Positions 18,456-26,590 of a stretch of 64,000 bases of DNA are shown here, piece by piece. The stretch covers positions 744,001 to 808,000 of the forward strand of contig JAWKTX010000001.1 in NCBI GenBank assembly GCA_041398825.1. Reading direction: 5' to 3'. Both the position numbers and the translations under genes were made by a program. This DNA comes from Planctomycetaceae bacterium. GTDB taxonomy: Bacteria; Planctomycetota; Planctomycetia; Planctomycetales; Planctomycetaceae. Below the pieces are notes generated by a model. The model had not been told where the DNA came from. It saw only the letters and a program-made list of their open reading frames with translations, and ran no database searches. Numbering within the stretch: position 1 is the first letter of the stretch; every line of letters begins with the position of its first letter.

Positions 18456-19586
18456 CGATGCCTCCTTTAGGCGATGCAAAGAAATTTTGTGGACAGAACT
18501 ATTTAAAGAAAGTCGTTGGCACAGCTGCCACGGGCATTTCAACTTCGCCATGTTAAGAAATTGAGTACCGCTGATCCCTTCTTCCCCGGTTCTCAACCTC
18601 GAAAAAAACGAGGACCGTCTGCCCTGTGGGGTAGGATGCTATCATCTACTGCTGGCGGTTATTAGTTTGTGGACATAAGAAAAAATGCCATGTGTGATTA
18701 TGGAGGACGAATGTTTAGTGTTGGCGCGGGGGCGGTTTCCGGGGCAATTCCTGCGGGGGATGTCATGGCATCGGCGGAATTTGCCGGAGAGCGTTCAAGT
18801 CCGGCGTTTGCATGTCCGAGAATATCAGCAGCCATCAAATCTGTATTCACGTAGAAATTCACCAATTCGTCTGAAGTCTTCTCAGAGTTATCAGTGAGAC
18901 AGCTCTCATGATTATGCAGAGTGATGATTCCGGCTTCGATGATGATGACGAGTTCATGCCGTCCTTGAAGCCGTCGCCAGGCCGGTACCGTCTGCGTTTC
19001 TTTCAGCCACAGTCTGACCCTCGCGTTGCGGGAATGCAGTATATCTTCGTTCCGACCGCCATCCGAAATGGATTCTCAAGAGTTGATGCTTCGCACAAAG
19101 ACGTAATGCGGCCGAGGCTGCGTTTCTCTGCGTCTGCAGCACGTGCGGGGCAATCACATGCCGGGCAATCACGTGAGGAGCATCAGTCTGACTTTTCCCA
19201 GCTGTTCTTCGGCTGAACCGGCCGTGCCACATCCAAAGGATTCGTGTCCCGATGTGGGCGTGATCAAATGAGCTGAAAACTGCCTCAATCGTACCTGCGT
19301 CGAGCGTGAAATTGATGCAACGATCTGACAGCGAATGAGTTGCAGCTTTCTTAAGAACGCACCTGACTGTTGTCCAGCTGTGATTCATTCCGCAGGCAGG
19401 GCTGTTCTTGACGTTCAGGGACGAAAATCGCTCACCAGAATGCCCTCGCAGTGATTGCCAATCATCCGTTAGCATCAATCGCATGGCTCTGGATTTTGAT
19501 TTTGTGCCAGAGTCCGCAGTTCACTCATGAAGTTTCGATGGTTGCATGGAGCAACCTGTCGATTCGTGGGAATACGAGGTTCAGGG
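18456..19586. other. Long gap without a convincing gene
   Basis: About 1.1 kb between divergent genes. Several open frames exist on both strands but none shows protein family features, a ribosome site plus coherent composition, or membrane or signal segments. The best small candidate is a plus frame from an ATG near 18711 preceded by GGAGGACG, encoding ~47 residues rich in Ala/Gly, which I do not call. A small hairpin CCTCG-A7-CGAGG lies near 18597. The region must hold the DUF1559 promoter. Confidence 0.45.
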
Positions 19587-20576
19587 ATGAAGACACCGTT
19601 TCGTTTATTGCCGACGCTTGCAGCCACCTGCGCGATGGTGATCGTGCCCGTGCATCTATCGGCTTTCGCGGCCACAGAAGATGCAGACAAAGTAAGATCG
19701 GAAACCACTGCAGCTTCGATTCAGCCCCAGTCTTCTTCCGGGACAGAATCGGACGTCGCAGATGCATCCTCGGATGCGACCAGCCAGAACTACTTGCTGC
19801 GATATAAATTCCAGACAGGTCAGAAACTGCGTTACAGCACGACCTCTGTCGCCACCGTCAATGGAAGTCGGCAGGAGCAGGTCACGTCCGATCAGACCGA
19901 GGTGCAGCAACGACGTGTGTTCACCGTTGATGAGGTTGATGATAATGGGGTCACCCACATCGCTATGCAGTATGAGCATATTCGAATGCAGTGGCAGTCC
20001 AATGGAAGCAAGCCCATCGTTTTCGATTCGACGATGAAGCCCGATGAGGTGCCTGTTATGTTTCGAATGACAGCCGATCGACTTCGCGGCAAGGCCACTC
20101 GCTTTCAGGTGATTGCGACAGGAGAAGCAAGCCCTGACGCTCATCTGGTGCTTCCGGCAAGTGCCGAAGAACCGCGTGATGACGATGCGGCGGGAACGTT
20201 CCTCATGCCTCTTCCTCAGGAACGAGTGTCAGTCGGAGATTCATGGACGGATGTGCAAAAAGTCCGGGTGCGTGTGACAGACAAGATTACTCGCGAGATC
20301 GAAATTCTGCGTTCCTTTCGGCTGGAGAGCGTGAAGGACGGTGTTGCGCAAATCAAGTTTGCATCGTCTGTCCTCTCACCAGCCAATAGCCCATCCATCA
20401 GAACTCAGCTGATTCAGGCGACGCCTCAGGGGACACTGCAATTTGATATTGAAGAAGGGATCATGGTCGGCAAGCAGTGGAAGTTCGATCAAACGGTCAT
20501 CAATGGAGCCGGGCAGAATTCTGTTGTGAGTTCCTTTGGAACTTACACGGAAAGTCTGATCCGCGACGACGAATAG
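19587..20576 (+). CDS. Secreted DUF6263-like protein
   Basis: A 329-residue protein from the ATG at 19587, with GAGG upstream; the frame starts earlier at 19527. A signal peptide (LLPTLAATCAMVIVPVHLSAFA) precedes an acidic stretch. The mature beta-rich part begins LLRYKFQTGQKLRYSTTS, the hallmark of DUF6263-type periplasmic proteins found in planctomycetes and Bacteroidetes, with GVTHIAMQYEHIRMQW and VSVGDSWTD further on. Function is not known. It converges with the cyclophilin gene; the hairpin between them faces the minus strand. Confidence 0.7.
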   Translation: MKTPFRLLPTLAATCAMVIVPVHLSAFAATEDADKVRSETTAASIQPQSSSGTESDVADASSDATSQNYLLRYKFQTGQKLRYSTTSVATVNGSRQEQVTSDQTEVQQRRVFTVDEVDDNGVTHIAMQYEHIRMQWQSNGSKPIVFDSTMKPDEVPVMFRMTADRLRGKATRFQVIATGEASPDAHLVLPASAEEPRDDDAAGTFLMPLPQERVSVGDSWTDVQKVRVRVTDKITREIEILRSFRLESVKDGVAQIKFASSVLSPANSPSIRTQLIQATPQGTLQFDIEEGIMVGKQWKFDQTVINGAGQNSVVSSFGTYTESLIRDDE

Positions 20577-20595
20577 ACAGGTTTGGTCTCCCGAC

Positions 20596-20630
20596 AAAAA
20601 AATGCCCCGCTCTTCGTGCGAAGGCGGGGC
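20596..20630 (-). terminator. Intrinsic terminator for the cyclophilin gene
   Basis: Stem GCCCCGC at 20604-20610 against GCGGGGC at 20624-20630, followed on the minus strand by a T-run (A at 20596-20602). It lies ~30 bases past the stop of the gene ending at 20661. Confidence 0.85.
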
Positions 20631-20660
20631 GTGGGGCACACTCGGGTTCAGGACCACCGG

Positions 20661-21398
20661 CTATTCGATGATGGTTGCCTTTTTGACATAGTCAAGATTT
20701 GGAAAGCTACCCTTCAGGTATTCGTTGCCGCTGGACTGGATTCGTCCCTGGTCGGGCTTTTCGCCATAGCCTGAATAGATCGCATCGACATTTTCCATTC
20801 CTTCAATGACTTTGCCGAACGGGGCAAATCCATCGCTGTCCAGGAATGTATTTGCCTTGAAGTTGATGAACACCTGAGTCGTTCGGCTGTTAGGCAACGC
20901 GGTTTTTGCGAACGTGATAAAGCCCCGTTCGTTACTCTGCTTCACTGGATCATCCTTCAGGTTACGGTCCCACTGGCCGTTGATCGCGGGATCTCCATTC
21001 AGTCCGAACTGAACCATGAAGTCGGGCACAACACGGAAGAATCGGCATTCATCATAGAAGCCACTCTTAACCAGGTCGTAAAACCGTTGCGCGCCGATCG
21101 GTGCCCATTCCCGGTTGACCTCAATTACAAAATCGCCCGCCGTGCTTTCGAATTTCACCTTAAAGGTGCCTTCCTGGGGGACGTTGGTACCTTCGTCCGT
21201 AGCCGTTGATGCGGTTGCTGCGGCTCCCATCGGTGGAGGTGAGTTCGTGTTATCGCCCAGCGACTCCAGGGCATCAAGTGACTGCATTACGGGGGGAGCC
21301 GTTTCATTTCGGTTTGCACCGGAGCAACCGACTGCCAGGAAGGATGCTACCAGCAATGTCGGCAGGAGATCGCGTCGTGAAATTCGAGGCATGGTCAT
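20661..21398 (-). CDS. Cyclophilin-type peptidyl-prolyl isomerase, lipoprotein
   Basis: A 245-residue protein. The leader MPRISRRDLLPTLLVASFLAVGC has both an RR pair and a lipobox, so it is an exported lipoprotein. A Ser/Thr/Pro-rich linker is followed by the cyclophilin domain: FESTAGDFVIEV, AQRFYDLVKSGFYDECRFFR, the FMVQFG core, GFITFAKTALPNSRTTQVFI and GFAPFGKVIEGMENVDAI. These correspond to the order in bacterial PpiA/PpiB enzymes, which speed proline isomerisation in folding proteins. A periplasmic folding role is likely. It ends at the terminator at 20596. Confidence 0.92.
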   Translation of the reverse strand: MTMPRISRRDLLPTLLVASFLAVGCSGANRNETAPPVMQSLDALESLGDNTNSPPPMGAAATASTATDEGTNVPQEGTFKVKFESTAGDFVIEVNREWAPIGAQRFYDLVKSGFYDECRFFRVVPDFMVQFGLNGDPAINGQWDRNLKDDPVKQSNERGFITFAKTALPNSRTTQVFINFKANTFLDSDGFAPFGKVIEGMENVDAIYSGYGEKPDQGRIQSSGNEYLKGSFPNLDYVKKATIIE

Positions 21399-21587
21399 TA
21401 GAATGATCCGGGAGCAGAGTGAGCGTTTGGAATGAAATGTCGAAGGCTGCGACCACGAATGTGGTCTTTGCAGGAGCGGAGTATTTCTGAGTCAGCCGTC
21501 GCATTCAAGTGTGGGTTGACCTTCGGATGAGATCCGCTTCAATGTTGGCTGATCTCGATCGAAGCTATTGATTCAAAGGACGGGAAA

Positions 21588-22166
21588 ATGGGGCAGAAGA
21601 GAGTCTTATTGCTGGCAGGTGATTTTGTTGAGGACTACGAAATCATGGTGCCATTTCAGACGTTGCTGACAGCAGGTTTGACCGTCCACTGTGTCTGCCC
21701 CGGCAAAAAAGCGGGTGAGCAGATCCGGACGGCGATTCATGACTTCGAAGGTGACCAAACCTACAGCGAGAAGCCCGGCCACAACTTCACTCTGAATGCA
21801 GATTTCGAAACCATTGACCTGTCAGATTACGACGGCCTGTTGATTCCCGGTGGTCGAGCTCCCGAATATCTGCGACTGAACCCGCGGGTGCTGGAGATTG
21901 TGCGGACGTTCAATGATGCCAAGAAACCAATCGCGGCCATTTGCCACGGCCTGCAGATCTTAACAGCCGCTGGCATCATCAAAGGCAGACGCTGCACCGC
22001 TTATCCTGCCTGTGGCCCGGAGATTACTTTGGGTGGTGGCGAGTACATGCAAATTGACATCGACGGCGCGTTTGTGGATGGCAATCTCGTCTCTGCTCCT
22101 GCATGGCCAGCACATCCTGCGTTTTGCCGCGAATTTCTGAAGCTGCTGAGCGTGCCGTTTGGCTGA
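21588..22166 (+). CDS. DJ-1/PfpI superfamily protein
   Basis: A 192-residue protein with the class I glutamine-amidotransferase-like fold. The nucleophile elbow AAICHGLQ places Cys119 next to His120, and Glu15 (GDFVEDYE) is in the position of the acidic partner. LLIPGGRAPEYLRLNP is typical of the PfpI branch. Length matches PfpI/YhbO enzymes, which include deglycases, glyoxalases and stress-response chaperones; the physiological reaction here is open. AAGGACGGG before the ATG is a good ribosome site. A tandem repeat lies just downstream. Confidence 0.9.
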   Translation: MGQKRVLLLAGDFVEDYEIMVPFQTLLTAGLTVHCVCPGKKAGEQIRTAIHDFEGDQTYSEKPGHNFTLNADFETIDLSDYDGLLIPGGRAPEYLRLNPRVLEIVRTFNDAKKPIAAICHGLQILTAAGIIKGRRCTAYPACGPEITLGGGEYMQIDIDGAFVDGNLVSAPAWPAHPAFCREFLKLLSVPFG

Positions 22167-22183
22167 TGTTCCGATGTGGCCCC

Positions 22184-22239
22184 AGTCACCGCGATTCAGT
22201 CACCGCGATTCATTCACCGGGGATCAGTCACCGAGAATG
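22184..22239. repeat. Four tandem 14-bp repeats
   Basis: Units AGTCACCGCGATTC (22184), the same (22198), ATTCACCGGGGATC (22212) and AGTCACCGAGAATG (22226). The array lies between convergent genes and runs into the 3' end of the minus-strand gene, contributing its stop codon. Confidence 0.9.
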
Positions 22240-23693
22240 AATTCGCTGGAGTCCTCGAGATCGGCCACGGATTCATTCACATCAAGAATCTGGCCAATGA
22301 TCTGTTGTGGCGAGAGATCGTCACCAAAAGCCCGCGGATCCGTGCGTTTGATGATGTCATTGATACCGGACTGGTTGAATCCGCGATATCCATCGTTACG
22401 TTCCAGAATCTCCAGGTGAGAGCCGATTGCGCCTTCTGCAAGAAAACGCTGCGCCTGTTCGTCAGTGATCCAATTGTTTTCCAGCGCTCGGGTAATCTTG
22501 TATGGAGCAACGGCCCAGCGTTCGCCTTCCGTAAAGCATTGTTGCAGGTATGGTGTTTCCGTAAACGGGGGCATGCACCGCACTTTCTGCTTCAGCAGCT
22601 GTGCGCGGGCGAGATCAAAATCGAACTGACACTCAAGATGGTGCATGCCTGCCTGAAACACAGCTTCTCCATGCAGCGCACACCAGAGCCCAATTGTTCC
22701 GGGGGTATCGGTTTCATCCAGCGGCTGGTGGGCGAAATCATTCGAAAGTTCCGAAGCGGACAGGTCGACATCAGCAAAGATGACGATTCCGCAGGGACCG
22801 TGTTCCAGCACCTGAGCACCCCAGCCAGCCTCCGCGCCGGCGTAGAACCTCTCTCGACACTGGAATCCGAACTGTTCGAACACCGCGATCAGCCGGTGGA
22901 AAGATGTGCGACTGCTGCGATAAGTATGGTGATCGTGGTTGCCCCAACCCAGTCCCAGTGATTGTTGCCGCATGTACTGGACCTGAGCAGCTCGGTTACG
23001 CGATTGCCAGTAAGATCTTTCGGCACGGAAGAAAGCATCACAGGCCAGTTCCTGCCCGACGTCCAGGATGGCCTGATCGACAAGTCGTGTGAGTGCATCA
23101 AAGCCATGTTCCTCGGAAGGGAATGTCCGTTCACGATTGACGAATTCGTCGAAAACTGAAAGCGTTTTCACTCGTGTCTCAGCAGGAATCGTTATGGAGC
23201 TGGCTGTCGGAGAGATACCGTGGCGTTCAACAACACCGAGACCGGCCGGAGCGTCCAGTTCAATGGTTGCCGAGCGAACGGGATCCAGCGGGCCTCCGTG
23301 TAGTCTGAAGGGAAAACGCCATCGATTGGCTGCCACGAAATCAGTGACCGAATCAACTTTCAGATAAACGTTGTCTCGATGACCATACTGAACCGGCGGC
23401 AGCAGGGCTCCGGAATGGGTGTACCAGTCGTTGCCAACTTCTCGGTAACCTGATTCCTCAATGCCACTCAACGACTGCAGCTCCAGGTGGTCAATCCAGT
23501 CAATGAGTCGGCCGGAAACTCGGGAATTCAGCAGTCTGGAGAAATCGTTGAGCAGAGGGTTGTTGTGACAAAGTCGAGTCAACTGCAGGCCAATCCATTC
23601 GGCGGCCTCTGGCTCCGGCTTCCACTGGTGATTGCTCAGCGATTGATGTGTGCTCAGCGCTTGATTCTCTGGGCAACCATCGGGTGGACACAT
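22224..23693 (-). CDS. Conserved-looking protein of unknown function, possible VOC-like C-terminal part
   Basis: A 489-residue protein from the ATG at 23693, chosen for the GGAG nine bases upstream; the frame runs open to 24005 but that part is basic and without character. I do not recognise the family. The first half has WIGLQLTRLCHNNPLLNDF and GIEESGYREVGNDWYTH. The second half reads GWGNHDHHTYRSSRTSFHRL then IAVFEQFGFQCRERFYAG, AEAGWGAQVLEHG and GIVIFADVDLS. A histidine-rich strand, a helix and further strands in this order suggest a glyoxalase/VOC-like metal site, but this is inference. The last ~110 residues are helical (EGERWAVAPYKITRALENNW). No signal peptide or membrane segment; probably cytoplasmic. 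Confidence 0.65.
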   Translation of the reverse strand: MCPPDGCPENQALSTHQSLSNHQWKPEPEAAEWIGLQLTRLCHNNPLLNDFSRLLNSRVSGRLIDWIDHLELQSLSGIEESGYREVGNDWYTHSGALLPPVQYGHRDNVYLKVDSVTDFVAANRWRFPFRLHGGPLDPVRSATIELDAPAGLGVVERHGISPTASSITIPAETRVKTLSVFDEFVNRERTFPSEEHGFDALTRLVDQAILDVGQELACDAFFRAERSYWQSRNRAAQVQYMRQQSLGLGWGNHDHHTYRSSRTSFHRLIAVFEQFGFQCRERFYAGAEAGWGAQVLEHGPCGIVIFADVDLSASELSNDFAHQPLDETDTPGTIGLWCALHGEAVFQAGMHHLECQFDFDLARAQLLKQKVRCMPPFTETPYLQQCFTEGERWAVAPYKITRALENNWITDEQAQRFLAEGAIGSHLEILERNDGYRGFNQSGINDIIKRTDPRAFGDDLSPQQIIGQILDVNESVADLEDSSEFILGD

Positions 23694-24075
23694 TCGCGAA
23701 ACTCCAGCAGTTGACGCAGGGAAGAATTGGGGGGCCGTAACGATCTGTTTAGTGGGATTTGATCGAAATCCCCGGACCGTTACAACCAGATTCTTCAACA
23801 GATTCGATTTGTCATGGTACCCGGCCGGTACGTTCCGTCGTTTTCCACGACTGTCACCGGCCGTTTTCGTTGTAACCGGAACGACTGCTTTGCGCTGGAT
23901 GGGCAGAACGTTGCGAATAATCAGAACCAGTCCCACAATCCGCGGCCGTCTGACCCGGAGGCTCTGTATCCAGCCGGAACGGCTTGGTTCCGACGCGGGA
24001 ATCATCCGAAACTGATGATGTTGCGCTTTGCAGTCACGCAGATGTCACGGATGCTCTAACCACGGGAGACGCAGG
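23694..24075. other. Divergent intergenic region
   Basis: About 380 bases between two divergent genes. The minus-strand frame stays open through most of it, but the encoded sequence is Arg/Val-rich and lacks a ribosome site. It should hold two promoters; none can be assigned with confidence. Confidence 0.45.
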
Positions 24076-24558
24076 ATGCGACTCGCTCGATTCTTGCCGG
24101 CCTTCACAGCCGCTTTCATTTCTCTGCAGCCATTTGCGGCGGCTCAATCCCCCCCTCTGGCTCCTGTCCCTGACTCCTCAGGGATGCCGGTGATCAGTTC
24201 CCCGGAACTTCTTGAGGGATCTCCGGAGTTCAATGGGTTCTCCATCTATCGAGCTCATCCCGATTTGGGTGCTCCTGGTTCCGCGGCACATGGATTCAGT
24301 CATTTCATGATGCCTCTTGATAAATATGGAACCTGGTACCGCCCCAGAGCTGCCACCCTGACACAATGTCAACGCTGTGCCCCGGACGATTTCCGGCCCC
24401 GCGGCCTCGGGCATCTGTTCGCTCGCCCGTGCGATGGATATCGCATGGATTATTCTCCTTACACATTAAACACGGGACGAAGCCAGTATGGTCCTTCGTA
24501 CCTCGCTCGACAGCCGGATCCCCGATGCGTCGACTGTGACGAAACGCGGCACCACTAG
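24076..24558 (+). CDS. Small secreted Cys-containing protein of unknown function
   Basis: A 160-residue protein from the ATG at 24076, with GGGAGACGCAGG directly upstream. A clear signal peptide (LARFLPAFTAAFISLQPFAAA, cut before QSPP) is followed by a proline-rich stretch and a region rich in Gly, Tyr, His and Pro. Cysteine pairs CQRC and CVDC and single cysteines (RPCDGYR) could form disulfides or bind metal. No known domain. It may be an envelope or cell-wall protein. A palindromic element begins 12 bases after the stop. Confidence 0.6.
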   Translation: MRLARFLPAFTAAFISLQPFAAAQSPPLAPVPDSSGMPVISSPELLEGSPEFNGFSIYRAHPDLGAPGSAAHGFSHFMMPLDKYGTWYRPRAATLTQCQRCAPDDFRPRGLGHLFARPCDGYRMDYSPYTLNTGRSQYGPSYLARQPDPRCVDCDETRHH

Positions 24559-24570
24559 CCTAGCCTAGCT

Positions 24571-24679
24571 GTCCGTTGAACAACCAGGACAGGCACACAG
24601 CAGGACAGGCACACAGCAGGACTGGAAACCATCGTGTTTAATGGTCTCCTGCTCGAGCCAGTCCCGTTTTTCAACAGGC
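24571..24679. repeat. Palindromic dispersed element, copy 2, with internal tandem duplication
   Basis: Same element as copy 1 in inverted orientation: it begins GTCCGTTGAACAACCAGGAC and ends CTGCTCGAGCCAGTCCC then GTTTTTCAACAGG. A 16-bp segment, AGGACAGGCACACAGC, is duplicated in tandem at 24587-24618. A short CTAGC triplet repeat abuts the left end at ~24556-24571. Confidence 0.85.
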
Positions 24680-24800
24680 TTCCAGTCCAGGGGCGACGGT
24701 TTCCAACGCGCCAGTTGGTCACGGAACAACGTACCATCAAAGTGATGGATTGAACCGGCTATCGCTGACATCACCGGAGTGCATGTGGACGCTTGCCCCG

Positions 24801-26477
24801 TCAGACTCGAGTTGCCGCCCATTCGGCCAGTTGTTCGCGGTTGATTTTAACGTTGTGACGCGTGTCAACGGGCAAGGCTCGGTGAAGCAGAAATGTCTGA
24901 ATACACCTCGTGAGCGGGTGCGCGGCGGCAAGTTGCTTGAGTTCGTCAAGCAACGCCGCCACACGAGCTGGCGTCGCCGGGTAGTGTCCTGCTTCGGGTT
25001 CCGCAACGATGACCGGAAGTTGAGTCCCCTTCGGTCCAATTCCGACCAGCGCACATCGATAGATGTGGGGGTGGTTGCTGACGATCGCTTCGCAGCAAAC
25101 TGAATACATGGGGCCATCCTGCGCAAAGACGATGTGTGCTTTGCGGCCGCAAAACCAGAGCCGGGACTGGTCATCAAAATAACCCACGTCGCCCATCCGA
25201 TGCCAGAATGAATCTCCGTCTTTGATTTTCGCCATGGCCGTGGCATCAGGCCGTCTGAAGTATTCGCGAGTTGCCACGGGACCCTTCACGATAATCTCGC
25301 CAATCTGGCCTGTCGGAAGTGGTACCGCTTCGGAGATCTCCGAAATCGGTTCGAAACTCGCCTGAATAATCCGGGCTTCCATTCCGGAAAAAATGGTGCC
25401 AACACATGTGCCGTGACCATCAGCCGTCAGTGCAGCTGTTTCATTCAGGACTTGTCGACCACCAATGACGGCAACCGGGAGACATTCAGTTGCTCCATAG
25501 GGCGTAAAGATATCTGCGTTGTCGCGAAGCGAACGAACCATTCTGCGGACGACGTGATTCGGAACTGGCGCGCCGGCGGAAAGAGTTCGATTGATGGTAG
25601 GCAGCGTAATGTTCTGATCTTCGCAGTAGCGGGCAAAACGATTCCACAATGCCGGTGAACCAAAGGCCTGAGTGACATTCTGATTGTGGATCGCCTCCAG
25701 CAGTTTGACGGGGTCGACATTCGCGGGCCGTGTCGGATCCATGTCCGGGATGACGGTCGTCGCCTGCATTGCGATGTTGAATAACGCAAACAGTGGAAAT
25801 CCGGGCAGATCGGTTTCACCGGGCTGGACGTCAAAGCGATCTCGAATCAAATCGACCTGCGCGTTGAACATCCCATGTTCATAACAGACACCTTTCGGCG
25901 GGCCAGTGCTTCCGCTGGTGAAAATGATGGCGGCATGATCGGTTGCTTGTGTCTGTGGTAATTGTGCCTGAGAGTTGCGTCCGCCATCGATCAGCTGCTG
26001 GTAGGTCGACGCCTTTAAAATTGTCTTGCGCAACAGGTGATTGACTCGCCCGACCACGACATTGAACCGGGCATCTGCGAATCGTTTTCCCATACTGCGA
26101 CGAATCGCATGGACCACGGGAATCGCGATGAATCCATCGGGCTGAACTTCATCCAGACATTTGAAAATGCTGGACCGACCCATCCCGGGGTCAATCAAAG
26201 TGCAGACAGCGCCGGATCGAAATATTCCGAATGTGAGTGCGATGAATTCGAGCGATGGACGCACCATCAGGATCAGACGGTGACCTGGTCGCACGCCCAT
26301 TTCGATCAACCCGCGGGCGATCTGGTCTGCTTCCTGATCCAGTTGTTGAAAGGTCAGATGCGTATAGGCCACTCGCCCCTGATAATCCCTGCCCTCCGGG
26401 AAAACCACCGCACGCTGCTGAGGCGCCCTTTCTGCGGATTGTCGAAGCCGGTCAGCGATGTTCAGCTGCTTCGACAT
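24801..26477 (-). CDS. AMP-binding acyl ligase, OleC-like
   Basis: A 558-residue member of the ANL superfamily (acyl-AMP forming). The P-loop FTSGSTGPPKGVCYEHGM is in the first half, FTPYGATECLP is the A5 motif, and YFDDQSRLWFCGRKAH is the A8 region. The stretch GIFRSGAVCTLIDPGMGRSS with LDEVQPDGFIAIP is what I recall of OleC beta-lactone synthetases and related planctomycete fatty acid-CoA ligases. OleC acts with OleA, OleB and OleD in making long-chain olefins, but no such genes are adjacent. The typical C-terminal lysine lies in NVKINREQLAEW. Plain fatty-acid activation is an equally good reading. Confidence 0.85.
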   Translation of the reverse strand: MSKQLNIADRLRQSAERAPQQRAVVFPEGRDYQGRVAYTHLTFQQLDQEADQIARGLIEMGVRPGHRLILMVRPSLEFIALTFGIFRSGAVCTLIDPGMGRSSIFKCLDEVQPDGFIAIPVVHAIRRSMGKRFADARFNVVVGRVNHLLRKTILKASTYQQLIDGGRNSQAQLPQTQATDHAAIIFTSGSTGPPKGVCYEHGMFNAQVDLIRDRFDVQPGETDLPGFPLFALFNIAMQATTVIPDMDPTRPANVDPVKLLEAIHNQNVTQAFGSPALWNRFARYCEDQNITLPTINRTLSAGAPVPNHVVRRMVRSLRDNADIFTPYGATECLPVAVIGGRQVLNETAALTADGHGTCVGTIFSGMEARIIQASFEPISEISEAVPLPTGQIGEIIVKGPVATREYFRRPDATAMAKIKDGDSFWHRMGDVGYFDDQSRLWFCGRKAHIVFAQDGPMYSVCCEAIVSNHPHIYRCALVGIGPKGTQLPVIVAEPEAGHYPATPARVAALLDELKQLAAAHPLTRCIQTFLLHRALPVDTRHNVKINREQLAEWAATRV

Positions 26478-26590
26478 GATCGGCCTGCTGTTGAGCGTTC
26501 AGAATGGACGGATTCACGCAAGACAGTGCAATACCTCGGCATTCAGCGTGAATTCCTCGTCCCCAAAGAATGGTGTTGTGGATGTTTTAC

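Noticed and set aside
18908..19484. Open frames on both strands in the 18.5-19.6 kb gap
   Set aside because: They overlap each other, lack ribosome sites and have Arg/Ser/Asp-biased composition without any motif.
23694..24005. N-terminal extension of the 489-residue protein
   Set aside because: Open frame only; basic, low-quality sequence with no ribosome site, while a GGAG precedes the internal ATG at 23693.
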